Below the pieces are notes generated by a model. That model was not told the DNA's origin. It did not search any database and saw nothing but the letters and a program-made list of their open reading frames with translations. Both the position numbers and the translations under genes were made by a program. Below, in pieces: positions 25,370-32,730 of a stretch of 53,437 nt of DNA; the stretch's first letter is position 1, and each line of letters begins with the position of its first letter. This stretch comes from a virus: positions 1-53,437 of IMG/VR virus record IMGVR_UViG_3300025413_001163; one strand, written 5' to 3'.

Positions 25370-25690
25370 ATGAGAATACATCAACTAACAGAAGCTCCAA
25401 TAGCGGCTACAGATGATCCAAACAATCCCTTGATTCACGGACATCAAAAAGCCAACCCTATGGAACTAAAAAGCCGTATAGCACAAGCTAGAGGGCAACT
25501 ACAAGATCTAGCCAAACGAGCAGAATCAAATGACCTGTTAGTTTGGCAAAGTATTTGTCGTGACGCTAAAGGCGGCATGATGATGGGCTTAGAACAAAAC
25601 CTAGAACAAATCCGTCACGGTATAGAAGAACTAAGTACAAAACGTAAGAAAGGCGGTGTTCAAAGCCGCGGAATCGATAAACATATCTAA
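25370..25690 (+). CDS. Small protein with capsid-targeting-like leader
   Basis: A 106-residue protein starting MRIHQLTEAP. The leader has an L-T-E followed by Ala, which fits the (L/I)-x-E cleavage rule of the T4-type prohead protease. The rest is a charged helical region (LKSRIAQARGQLQDLAKR) and a basic C-terminus. It is probably an internal head protein or a late conserved gene. There is no enzymatic motif. Comparable leaders occur on several other genes in this window. Confidence 0.65.
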   Translation: MRIHQLTEAPIAATDDPNNPLIHGHQKANPMELKSRIAQARGQLQDLAKRAESNDLLVWQSICRDAKGGMMMGLEQNLEQIRHGIEELSTKRKKGGVQSRGIDKHI

Positions 25691-25700
25691 AGGAGATATA

Positions 25701-26534
25701 ATGAAAAAACTATTAGCAGGCTTATTCTTAGCCTTAACAGCCCTAGCCAGCACACAAGCTCTTGCTTGGACTCAACGTGCTCCGGGTACAGTACAACAAT
25801 GTGCTGTCCACGCACCATATGGCTTACCACAAGTACAGGGCGCAGTACAACCAATTTGCCGCGAAGCATATCTAGTTGGATATGATGCTCCAGCAAAACT
25901 ACCACGTTTCGTTATGTGGACACTAACACCGGGTCACGCACTAGGTTGTGTAGCTCGTTCAAACGCTTTCGTAGCTGACCAAAGCATCCAAGGTGGTGCT
26001 GTTCCAGGTGACTACGCAGGTACAGGTTACGACAAAGGCCACATGGCTCCAGACGGTGACCAATCATGGGATCAACAAGTTGAATATGAATCATTCTTGA
26101 TGACTAACATGAGCCCACAAGCTGGTTCATTGAATCGCGGTATTTGGAAGTTGTTAGAAACTTCAGTACGTGGTTGGGCATTCCAAGGCGGTCATAACTT
26201 CAATGTTATCTCAGGCGGTGTTTATAATGCACAAGACAAGAAGATTGGTGCTGGTGTAGTTGTACCACACGCTTTCTACAAGATCGTAGTTGATCAAAAC
26301 ACAGGTGCTGTAGCAGGTTGGTGGTTCCCACACGTTGCTCCATATCCTAACCTAGGCAACGACTTGACCAAGTTCCGTTTACCAATCGCACAGATCGAAC
26401 AACAAGCCGGTGTTAAGTTTGCTATGCCAGGCAACGCACAAGAACTTGCTCCAGGCAAAGAATGGCCAGTAGACTTTGGTGCTTTAACAAATGCAAAACG
26501 TAAACTTTGCGGTGCCAACGCATCAGTTGATTAA
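25701..26534 (+). CDS. Exported DNA/RNA non-specific endonuclease (NucA/EndA-like)
   Basis: The start is ATG25701, with AAAGGAGA 7 bases upstream; the frame is open further upstream but has no such site. The 277-residue product begins with a clear Sec signal peptide (MKKLLAGLFLALTALAS, cut after ALA at about residue 22). The beta-beta-alpha-metal active site is present: Y-D111-K-G-H114-M-A-P (family DRGH), then TN136MSPQ and LN145RGIW. Enzymes of this family cut single- or double-stranded DNA and RNA with Mg. An exported copy would act in the periplasm or outside, for example on incoming DNA of rivals or on DNA released at lysis; that role is inferred. A GC-rich terminator-like hairpin follows the gene. 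Confidence 0.9.
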   Translation: MKKLLAGLFLALTALASTQALAWTQRAPGTVQQCAVHAPYGLPQVQGAVQPICREAYLVGYDAPAKLPRFVMWTLTPGHALGCVARSNAFVADQSIQGGAVPGDYAGTGYDKGHMAPDGDQSWDQQVEYESFLMTNMSPQAGSLNRGIWKLLETSVRGWAFQGGHNFNVISGGVYNAQDKKIGAGVVVPHAFYKIVVDQNTGAVAGWWFPHVAPYPNLGNDLTKFRLPIAQIEQQAGVKFAMPGNAQELAPGKEWPVDFGALTNAKRKLCGANASVD

Positions 26535-26556
26535 TATAGTTTAACTTAGCTATCAG

Positions 26557-26580
26557 AATGCCGGCATTGCCGGCATTTCT
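26557..26580 (+). terminator. Hairpin after the nuclease gene
   Basis: AATGCCGGC and GCCGGCATT form a perfect 9-base-pair stem around a 3-base loop, followed by a short TTTCT. The T-run is weak, but the position just after the nuclease stop fits a terminator. Confidence 0.6.
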
Positions 26581-26584
26581 ACGA

Positions 26585-26592
26585 TTAAATAT
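26585..26592 (+). promoter_or_regulatory. Late-promoter-like motif TTAAATAT
   Basis: TTAAATAT lies 23 bases before ATG26616 and directly after the terminator hairpin. It matches the late motif seen elsewhere except for its second base. Confidence 0.45.
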
Positions 26593-26615
26593 TCGTATAA
26601 CAAAAAGGTAAAGCA

Positions 26616-27239
26616 ATGGCGTGGAATGCAAAACGTAAAGTAGGCGCAGAAAGCCTAAAGACCTATGCCGCTAAGATCTACAGCGGCTTTATGGACAAGT
26701 ATCTAAGCGGAGACAAGATACTTGAAATAGGACATCGAGGATCAGGCGAATGGGAAACAGAATTAGGTATAGTGCCTAATGCTAAGGGCATCGATTTAGG
26801 ATATCCCGGGTATGACGGAATACATTTGCCTTTTGAAGATAAAACACAAGATGCTGTATATTCTAGTCACTGCTTAGAACACATAGAAGATTTTTCAACA
26901 GCCCTGCACGAGTGGTTTAGGGTACTAAAGCCAGGCGGTTTTTTAATAATAGTAGTTCCGCACTATCAACTATACGAAAAAACATTCTTCTTACCCAGCA
27001 GATTTAATGACGATCACAAGCGTTTATATCATGCGGGTACGCTATTAACAGAGCTACATAACAGTTTACCCCTGGGAGAATGGCGGTTACGTCACTGTCA
27101 AGACAATGATCTAGGGTTTGATTACACGATTCCGTGCGAAATACATTCAGAAGGCACTTACGAAGTAGAGTGTGTAATCGAGAGAATTCCTAAATATCCC
27201 TATGTACAGCAGATGATGGATGAAGCGAATTCTAGGTAA
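26616..27239 (+). CDS. SAM-dependent methyltransferase (class I, Methyltransf_11-like)
   Basis: A 207-residue protein with the class I methyltransferase motifs. Motif I is ILEIGHRGSGEW (35-46), the acidic end of strand 2 is D60, motif IV is SSHCLEHI (83-90), and LKPGG is at 104-108. The fold lacks the long N-terminal part of many DNA methylases and has no (D/N)PPY motif, so a small-molecule, sugar or protein target is more likely than a DNA base. It is preceded by a terminator and a late-promoter-like motif. Two further methyltransferases of another family lie at 39059-40494. Substrate unknown. Confidence 0.8.
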   Translation: MAWNAKRKVGAESLKTYAAKIYSGFMDKYLSGDKILEIGHRGSGEWETELGIVPNAKGIDLGYPGYDGIHLPFEDKTQDAVYSSHCLEHIEDFSTALHEWFRVLKPGGFLIIVVPHYQLYEKTFFLPSRFNDDHKRLYHAGTLLTELHNSLPLGEWRLRHCQDNDLGFDYTIPCEIHSEGTYEVECVIERIPKYPYVQQMMDEANSR

Positions 27240-27243
27240 ATAT
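27236..27243 (+). promoter_or_regulatory. Late-promoter-like motif GTAAATAT
   Basis: GTAAATAT overlaps the stop codon of the methyltransferase gene and lies 119 bases before the SprT-like gene at 27363, which it may drive. Confidence 0.4.
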
Positions 27244-27321
27244 ATGGATGAAAACCAATACCCAGTCTATCCTGACGACGACGGCACAGATCGTCCGAGA
27301 AATCCTTACAGCCCTGTATAA
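27244..27321 (+). CDS. Possible 25-residue acidic peptide
   Basis: ATG27244 opens a 25-codon frame rich in Asp, Pro and Tyr, ending at TAA 27319-27321. It starts exactly where a late-promoter-like motif ends, so if that promoter is used the ATG would be at or before the transcript start. There is no clear ribosome site. It may be chance. After it, AGCCC and GGGCT (around 27310-27328) could form a small hairpin. Confidence 0.25.
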   Translation: MDENQYPVYPDDDGTDRPRNPYSPV

Positions 27322-27362
27322 CGGGCTATCGAGACTAGGTTGCGGTATGGCCGGCCTCCCAT

Positions 27363-28541
27363 ATGAAAATTAATGATTTACTAGTAGAACATAAATCCGA
27401 ATCTAATGATTTTTTAAAAATCATGCGTGACTTTCTGCCCTTGGCAATGAAAGAATTAAAATTAAATGTATTACCTGATTTAAAACTAGTAAAATACATT
27501 GAGGATGCTCAGCAACCTACATTTGGCAAATATGTTGATGATGAAAACAGGATCTATGTAGGTATCGAAGATCGACATCCGTTAGACATCATCCGCACTC
27601 TAGCACATGAGCTTGTACATTTCAAACAAGGCACAGAACATAGATTAGATGCTACAAGCGGACATACTGGTAGTCCTATAGAAAATGAAGCGCATGAAAT
27701 AGCAGGTATTATTATGCGTAACTTCAACAAACAACATCCGCAATATTTTAGAGAACGTGCTATCAACCTAGATGAAGGTAAGTATTCCGGATCGATGGAA
27801 CCACTAACAGCTAAGGGTAAAGAAAAGTCGGGTGCTGTTGCCGCATTAGAACGTGCATTACTAAAGGCCAAGAAAGCCGGTACTGAAATGAATTATGAAA
27901 ACATCGATGCTATGATGCAGAAGATATGTAAGATACATAACATTACAGGCCAAAAATTACACGATGAATTTGTTAAAGCCAATAGATTGATTCCGGATAA
28001 CTGGATCAAGAAACAAGTAGAAGAATCTGCGGCATGGCAAAAATCAAGTGGCAAGAATAAGAATGGTGGGTTGAATAAGAAAGGTGTTGATAGTTATCGC
28101 AGAGAACACCCAGGCAGTCACTTACAAACAGCCGTTACTAAAAAACCCAGCGAACTTAAAGCAGGTAGTAAATCCGCTAAACGCCGTAAAAGTTTTTGCG
28201 CTAGAATGAAAGGAATGAAGAAGTCCCGCACTAGTGCAAAGACCGCACACGATCCAAATAGTCGCATTAACAAGTCATTACGTAAATGGCATTGTGAAAG
28301 TATTGAAGAGATGCAGGAATTAATCATGCTAGGTGAAAACTATATTAGTAACCTAAAAGAAAACTTCGCAGATGGCAAGCATCCTGGACGTAAAGGTCTT
28401 GCCAAACGTAGTGGAGTTAATACAAAAGCATCAGTAAGCAGTTTACGTAACACAGCCAAACACTCATCTGGTGAAAAGGCTCGTATGGCACATTGGTTAG
28501 CTAATATGAAAGCTGGTAAAGCAAAGGCTAAAAAGAAATGA
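27363..28541 (+). CDS. SprT-like zinc metallopeptidase fused to a basic DUF6321-like tail
   Basis: A 392-residue protein. Residues 1-9 (MKINDLLVE) form a leader with an L-V-E site. Residues about 12-125 are a SprT-like peptidase domain with the zinc site H82-E83-L-V-H86 and a downstream E-x-E-x-H region (ENEAHEIAG, 107-115) that may give the third ligand. Residues about 220-320 carry the pattern AWQKSSGKNKNGGLNKKG, then KRRKSFCARMKGMK and LRKWHC. This is a basic module seen in many phage proteins (I recall it as DUF6321). The last 60 residues are Lys/Arg-rich with HPGRKGLAKRSG. Together this suggests a DNA-binding, possibly packaged protease. The peptidase call is strong; packaging is inferred. 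Confidence 0.8.
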   Translation: MKINDLLVEHKSESNDFLKIMRDFLPLAMKELKLNVLPDLKLVKYIEDAQQPTFGKYVDDENRIYVGIEDRHPLDIIRTLAHELVHFKQGTEHRLDATSGHTGSPIENEAHEIAGIIMRNFNKQHPQYFRERAINLDEGKYSGSMEPLTAKGKEKSGAVAALERALLKAKKAGTEMNYENIDAMMQKICKIHNITGQKLHDEFVKANRLIPDNWIKKQVEESAAWQKSSGKNKNGGLNKKGVDSYRREHPGSHLQTAVTKKPSELKAGSKSAKRRKSFCARMKGMKKSRTSAKTAHDPNSRINKSLRKWHCESIEEMQELIMLGENYISNLKENFADGKHPGRKGLAKRSGVNTKASVSSLRNTAKHSSGEKARMAHWLANMKAGKAKAKKK

Positions 28542-29353
28542 CAGAACCTAAAAAGAAACCCGAGGATCAACGGGGCAATCCTAAACCTACACAAGACAAA
28601 GAGCATGATCCCTTTAGCGCCTTTGATAATTTATTTGGACAATCAGACGATCAGCCGTTAGCACATAGACCTGAAGAACCTGAAGAACCTCATCCAGAAC
28701 AAGACCAACCTCATCCAGAACAAGACCCTCGTCAACGTGCTAGTCAGCGAGACACTCAACGTGCGGCAGGTGGCGCTTATAATCCACGTATGGGAGATTT
28801 GTTAAATCGCATGCGTGATATAGAAGCAGATCCAGATGATCCTGGATATCCAGAACCCGAGCAAGATAATCAAGTAGCACATCGTGTAGACAACCAAAAT
28901 CTACCTACTATAGCAGGACATGCTTTAGACGTAGGTGGAGTACAACGTCCAAACTTCCATAAGGTAGCAAACTTACCCGGCAACATGAGTCGCAGTATAC
29001 GAACATTAGGTCGTCATTTATTCCGCAGTTTAACCAGCACACCTACAGATGATATTTGGATGATCGCTAATCTAGCAGGTCAAGGACCAAACAGCCGTCA
29101 AGAAGTTAATGCTGTAGCAGGATGGTTGCGTAGTCACGGTGAAGATCTAGGAGATGGAAACATCGATTTTGCACAATCTATACCTGGATATGATGCAGAT
29201 ATACATCAATACGTAGCGGCCGGCATACGTTGGCTTGTTGTCCGTGACGAATTTGGGGATTATATCTATAGTTGGCCCGAGCAGGATAGCGTAGATGCAC
29301 GTAATACACGTGAACTAGGGCATGAACGAAACCATCCTAGACTAGGTAACTGA
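28538..29353 (+). CDS. Acidic, disordered phage protein of unknown function
   Basis: A 271-residue protein overlapping the previous stop by 4 bases (ATGA), so it is probably translationally coupled to the SprT-like gene. Residues 1-125 are low-complexity, with Pro, Glu, Asp and Gln and a short direct repeat (HPEQDQPHPEQDP). The C-terminal half looks folded, with a helical stretch (NMSRSIRTLGRHLFRSLTS) and a beta part (IRWLVVRDEFGDYIYSW). It has no leader of the L-x-E type. Family not recognised. Confidence 0.65.
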   Translation: MTEPKKKPEDQRGNPKPTQDKEHDPFSAFDNLFGQSDDQPLAHRPEEPEEPHPEQDQPHPEQDPRQRASQRDTQRAAGGAYNPRMGDLLNRMRDIEADPDDPGYPEPEQDNQVAHRVDNQNLPTIAGHALDVGGVQRPNFHKVANLPGNMSRSIRTLGRHLFRSLTSTPTDDIWMIANLAGQGPNSRQEVNAVAGWLRSHGEDLGDGNIDFAQSIPGYDADIHQYVAAGIRWLVVRDEFGDYIYSWPEQDSVDARNTRELGHERNHPRLGN

Positions 29354-29360
29354 TAAATAT
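29353..29360 (+). promoter_or_regulatory. Late-promoter-like motif ATAAATAT
   Basis: A clean GATAAATATTTC lies between the stop of the acidic gene and ATG29365. Only 4 bases separate the motif from the ATG, and no ribosome site is seen, so the transcript would be leaderless. Confidence 0.45.
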
Positions 29361-29364
29361 TTCT

Positions 29365-30252
29365 ATGAAACCGACAACACATCAATTATTTGCTCAACTT
29401 TGCGAATCTCTTATTGATTTAGACGAAACTAGTACTGCTCTATCTCTAATAGGCAAACATCCTGGCGCTAATCAAGTAGTTAAAAAACTACACAGCACAG
29501 ACAAGTTGAGTCACAATCAAGACTTTAGTCAAATTAAAAAGATTTCTTGGTCAGATCTTAAAGGACGTTGGCCTAGAGGTTGGGTGTTAGTAACTGGTCC
29601 TAAAGGATCAGGTGCTATTCGTGCTAGAAATAATAACTATTCCGCAATGGCCAGCACAGGTGAAGAACCTGTAGGATTTGAGGATGCCAAGGGCGGAAAT
29701 GTTCTAGACTTCCTACAAGGCAAATTAGGCGGCAAATGGGAAAACTATTCATACTGGATAGGTACAGAAAACAAATATGCAAGCGACAAGCAAGATAGTC
29801 GCAAGCAAATGGCACCTCCTAAAGCAGAAATGAGTCAAGATGCCCTAATGAAAAAATTCCGTCCCTTGTGGGCCAAGGCTGTTACCCTTGCAATAGGTGA
29901 TGCTAAAGGTATGGTCACTACTATGATTAAGAATGATGCTTTTGAAAAAGCTGAACGCAAACTTAATCAACTAAAATTCCTTGAACGTGCATTAGATACT
30001 ATTGAATCAGGGGAAACAGAATCTACTCCAGACTTTATTAAAACTGCAATGAGTTCAGCAGTATCAATGGCGGCCGCACATTACTATCCAGACGACACTG
30101 GAGAAATTACTCGTTCCAGATATGGCAGTGGAGGTTATTCCACAGCCAAGTCCGACGGGCCTAAGAAGTTGCTAGCTGATTTATCTAACGGCGACCAAAA
30201 AAAATTAGGTACAGTATTAGCATTCTTTAAGAGGAGTTTAATTTCAGGATGA
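29365..30252 (+). CDS. Possible internal head protein, leader L-C-E
   Basis: A 295-residue protein starting MKPTTHQLFAQLCESLIDLD, with an L-C-E followed by Ser that fits prohead-protease cleavage. The body is mixed, with WPRGWVLVTGPKGSGAIRAR (residues about 69-88), which has a GPKGSG run but no full Walker A context. The C-terminal half is helical with KAERKLNQLKFLERALDTI. It overlaps the next gene by 4 bases. No ribosome site is visible upstream. I do not recognise the family; an injected or head-internal protein is an inference from the leader. Confidence 0.65.
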   Translation: MKPTTHQLFAQLCESLIDLDETSTALSLIGKHPGANQVVKKLHSTDKLSHNQDFSQIKKISWSDLKGRWPRGWVLVTGPKGSGAIRARNNNYSAMASTGEEPVGFEDAKGGNVLDFLQGKLGGKWENYSYWIGTENKYASDKQDSRKQMAPPKAEMSQDALMKKFRPLWAKAVTLAIGDAKGMVTTMIKNDAFEKAERKLNQLKFLERALDTIESGETESTPDFIKTAMSSAVSMAAAHYYPDDTGEITRSRYGSGGYSTAKSDGPKKLLADLSNGDQKKLGTVLAFFKRSLISG

Positions 30253-31394
30253 GACTTACACAAATATTTGAAGGTATCGTTGTTGCTGAAGCAAACGTTG
30301 CCAATAAAATTAAAGATCCTAAAACTGTCAAACAGATTTATATTGCTATGACTCATGATGGTACTTTGCCTAAACATGCTTTAGCTAAGTTAGGTCCTAA
30401 ACCTACTCCCGAACAGACACTAGGATTATGGAGCGAATTATTAGATAAGTCATTATCCAATACAAGCTATGGAAATATTTCTACAGACGGCAAGTTTGAT
30501 GAATGGTTAACACGCTTGTATATAAATGGACAAGCTGACTTCGAAGATATTAACGGTGAAGGCGGTGATGCCTTAGGTGCGTGGAAAGCTCTAAGTGTTA
30601 GAGGTAAACTAGCACCAAAATTTCAAGACTTTAATAAATTCAAAAGCATCAAGCAGATACAGAGTATTGTACAGATGCGAGAGTATCGAGACGAACTAAG
30701 AAAGATCGCAGACGCAGAAGTTATTGAAAAACATAAACGTGAACGTAAAGAAATTGTTTTAGTAGACGATCAACGTTTCCTAGTTGTTATGCCTATGAAC
30801 TATGGTGCTTGTTATACATTCAACAACTCCGCAGGTTATCAAGCCAATTTCTGTACAGGTTCATCGTCCGGCTTACGTTGGTTTCAAAACTATGCTCCGG
30901 ACGGTCCTGTTATTTCAGTTACAGATAAAACCAACATAGAACAGGCAGAAGGCAAATGGCAGTTACATGCGCAGACACGTCAAATCGTGGATGCTGATCA
31001 AACTCGCCGCCATGACACTAATTGGAATGACGAACGTTTTAGCAAACTATTCCCAGGCTTGATGAAAGCCATCGGTGACTCTATGACTGCTAAAGCTGAA
31101 GAAATTAAAGAAGCTAGTAAAGAAATCACAAATGGAAGAGGCTATGATGTAGCTAAAGATGTAGCTGACCTACAAAAGACCTATCCACTAAGTTGGGCTA
31201 GTGAACCAGAAAAAGAAGCTGATGGTCCAGGTACATGGGTAGTAACACACAAAGCATCTGGTAAGTCTGCACGTATCGAAGCTGACGATCTAGCAGATGT
31301 CAAACACAAATTATTGACTCGTCATCCTAACACTAATTTTGATGACTTTACATTTAAACTTGAAAAGGCTCCAGAGCCTGAACAAGGAAACTAA
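30249..31394 (+). CDS. Possible internal head protein, leader I-F-E
   Basis: A 381-residue protein starting MRLTQIFEGIVVAEAN, with two candidate cleavage sites (I-F-E followed by Gly, V-A-E followed by Ala). The centre (residues about 170-215) has VLVDDQRFLVVMPMNYGACY, then ANFCTGSSSGLRWFQNY and DGPVISVTDK. This resembles a family of phage proteins with a W/F-C-T motif followed by a GP-(L/V)-(Y/I)-(V/I) strand, whose function is unknown to me. The C-terminal 90 residues contain a small alpha-beta unit (WVVTHKASGKSARIEADDL). It is the last gene before the convergent terminator at 31499. Confidence 0.65.
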   Translation: MRLTQIFEGIVVAEANVANKIKDPKTVKQIYIAMTHDGTLPKHALAKLGPKPTPEQTLGLWSELLDKSLSNTSYGNISTDGKFDEWLTRLYINGQADFEDINGEGGDALGAWKALSVRGKLAPKFQDFNKFKSIKQIQSIVQMREYRDELRKIADAEVIEKHKRERKEIVLVDDQRFLVVMPMNYGACYTFNNSAGYQANFCTGSSSGLRWFQNYAPDGPVISVTDKTNIEQAEGKWQLHAQTRQIVDADQTRRHDTNWNDERFSKLFPGLMKAIGDSMTAKAEEIKEASKEITNGRGYDVAKDVADLQKTYPLSWASEPEKEADGPGTWVVTHKASGKSARIEADDLADVKHKLLTRHPNTNFDDFTFKLEKAPEPEQGN

Positions 31395-31490
31395 CACCTA
31401 CCTTAGGAACGCTATGCGTTACTTGGTGTGCCCGGGTGCTGGGCAAGAATAGTAGGAGTCGTGCCCTGGGAGCCATTCTTGAAGTGACCG
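31395..31490 (+). ncRNA. Candidate structured RNA between convergent genes
   Basis: This stretch has no open frame and looks more GC-rich than its flanks. It holds several nested or adjacent stems: AACGC-TAT-GCGTT inside a CACC/GGTG pair, TGCCC with GGGCA around a 7-base loop, and AAGAAT with ATTCTT around 24 bases. It ends directly before a strong intrinsic terminator, so it would be made as the 3' end of the upstream transcript or as its own RNA. It is not a tRNA and I do not recognise a family. Confidence 0.4.
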
Positions 31491-31498
31491 CAGATAAG

Positions 31499-31524
31499 AA
31501 AATACCACCCTAGGGTGGTATTTT
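31499..31524. terminator. Bidirectional terminator, perfect 26-base palindrome
   Basis: AAAATACCACC, a CTAG apex and GGTGGTATTTT form a perfect palindrome with A/T tracts on both sides, so it can stop transcription from either strand. It lies between the plus-strand genes ending at 31394 and the minus-strand cluster ending at 31573. Confidence 0.85.
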
Positions 31525-31572
31525 GCTTTACGGATTATAGTATAGTAAACTTAAAAGGCTACGCCAAATGTA

Positions 31573-31836
31573 TTATTTTTTTGCGCCGTTTACAAATGCG
31601 TACATCTTCTCTGCTGTTTCTAAAACTTTTTCAAGTCCTGGAAACTCTGGCATATCTACCTTAGTAATAACTTGTCCTGTCTTTTCATCACGCTGAACTG
31701 ACATTTCCCAACCTCTAAATTTAGAGTGGAATTCTTCGCTAACTAAGCCCTTGGCCATATCTAAGATATCTGTACGGATTTCGTAACCGTTCTTGTTAAA
31801 TTTAACTTCTGGTAGTTTTGGAGTTAGATCGGACAT
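31573..31836 (-). CDS. Conserved small phage protein, partner of the phasin-like gene
   Basis: An 87-residue protein. Residues 8-60 (LPEVKFNKNGYEIRTDILDM, then SVQRDEKTGQVITKVDMPEFP) look like a short beta domain, followed by a helix (GLEKVLETAEKMYAFVNGAKK). I have the impression of similar proteins in T4-like phages of aquatic bacteria, but cannot name a family. It starts one base after the stop of the phasin-like gene at 31838, so the two are surely co-translated. It is the last gene of the minus-strand cluster before the bidirectional terminator. Confidence 0.65.
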   Translation of the reverse strand: MSDLTPKLPEVKFNKNGYEIRTDILDMAKGLVSEEFHSKFRGWEMSVQRDEKTGQVITKVDMPEFPGLEKVLETAEKMYAFVNGAKK

Positions 31837-31837
31837 A

Positions 31838-32065
31838 TTAAACTCCTGCTTTCTTAGGACTAAATGCCTTAACAGAATCGTTAAAATTCTTAACGGCTGT
31901 TTCGGTGACTTCTAATGTATTTTTGTAAGATGTCTTAGCAAACTTAGTTTGAGCTTCGATTAGCTTAACTAACTCTGATTGGACTTTTTTATCTGTAACG
32001 TAAGTCTCTACGAAAGATTTTTGTGTACCGCTAACGGTATCGATGATTGAATCAAAATTAAACAT
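31838..32065 (-). CDS. Phasin-like small helical protein
   Basis: A 75-residue, almost wholly helical protein: MFNFDSIIDTVSGTQKSFVE, then SELVKLIEAQTKFAKTSYKN and a C-terminus ending in SPKKAGV. The pattern of aromatic-plus-Lys/Thr amphipathic helices (KSFVETYV, LVKLIEAQTKFAKTSYK) resembles phasins, which coat polyhydroxyalkanoate granules. It is much shorter than bacterial phasins (usually over 100 residues), and helical proteins can look alike by chance. It has an AGGAGA ribosome site and its own sigma-70-like promoter (32123-32151). An alpha/beta hydrolase gene lies upstream on the same strand. Confidence 0.5.
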   Translation of the reverse strand: MFNFDSIIDTVSGTQKSFVETYVTDKKVQSELVKLIEAQTKFAKTSYKNTLEVTETAVKNFNDSVKAFSPKKAGV

Positions 32066-32122
32066 ATTTTTCTCCTGTGTGTATGTTTGTGTTTCATAGG
32101 TACTTCTTTTTCCCTATGTACT

Positions 32123-32151
32123 ATTATATATGCCTAACGGCAAAAATACAA
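32123..32151 (-). promoter_or_regulatory. Sigma-70-like promoter for the phasin-like gene
   Basis: On the minus strand, TTGTAT (32151-32146) and TATAAT (32128-32123) are separated by 17 bases. The promoter lies in the gap between the hydrolase stop and the phasin-like start, so the last two genes of the cluster can be expressed on their own. Confidence 0.65.
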
Positions 32152-32730
32152 CTACTTTCTGAACTTTTTTGTTCGTTCTTTAATAATCTTAACTACTGGT
32201 TCTGCTAGAACAACTTCATAATGATTAAAGTCTACTTCTACTAGTTCCATATCCTCATGATGTTTTTGACTGGCAATAGTCACTACCCCATCGTTATGGG
32301 CTAGCATAAATGGACTTTGACCTTTTACAGTTACAATATTAGTCCAGGGATGTTGTATCTTTATCTTATCCGCTTGTTCAAATGCCCAACTATTAGGACC
32401 GATATCTCGCATTAGACGGCTAAATGGTAAAAAGTATTTGGCATACTCTGCTACTTCTGCGCCACCATAAGGTGTGCTTAGAGTAACTGCACCTACTACT
32501 TGATCAGGCATGGCATTGGCAATATGGAGTGCATATATACCTCCCAGACTATGGGCTATAAATGCCATATCTTTTTCATCCTTCAACTGCTCTATCATTT
32601 CTGCTAGATTGTTTTTGAACCCGTTGCGGCTGTCGTAATTGAGATCTATACCTTTACCTATCTTGCTTCTGATAAAGTTAAAGCTGTCACTGGTGGCACT
32701 GGCACCGTGAATATATACCAATGTCATCAC
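32152..32730 (-). CDS. Alpha/beta hydrolase (lipase/esterase-like)
   Basis: A 192-residue protein with the alpha/beta-hydrolase plan. The oxyanion strand is VYIHGAS (5-11). The nucleophile elbow is A-H60-S61-L-G-G, with the usual first Gly replaced by Ala. The acid is probably D147 (HNDGVVT) and the histidine H170 (FNHYEVV). It is short for the family and has no signal peptide, so it acts in the cytoplasm. It could cleave an ester such as a lipid or a storage polymer. It starts directly after the cupin stop (zero spacing), and a phasin-like gene follows. The substrate is unknown; a link with polyester granules is only suggested by the neighbour. Confidence 0.8.
   Translation of the reverse strand: MMTLVYIHGASATSDSFNFIRSKIGKGIDLNYDSRNGFKNNLAEMIEQLKDEKDMAFIAHSLGGIYALHIANAMPDQVVGAVTLSTPYGGAEVAEYAKYFLPFSRLMRDIGPNSWAFEQADKIKIQHPWTNIVTVKGQSPFMLAHNDGVVTIASQKHHEDMELVEVDFNHYEVVLAEPVVKIIKERTKKFRK

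Noticed and set aside
29572-29632. Walker A ATP-binding loop in the protein at 29365 (GPKGSG)
   Set aside because: The loop lacks the final GK(S/T) and no Walker B follows.
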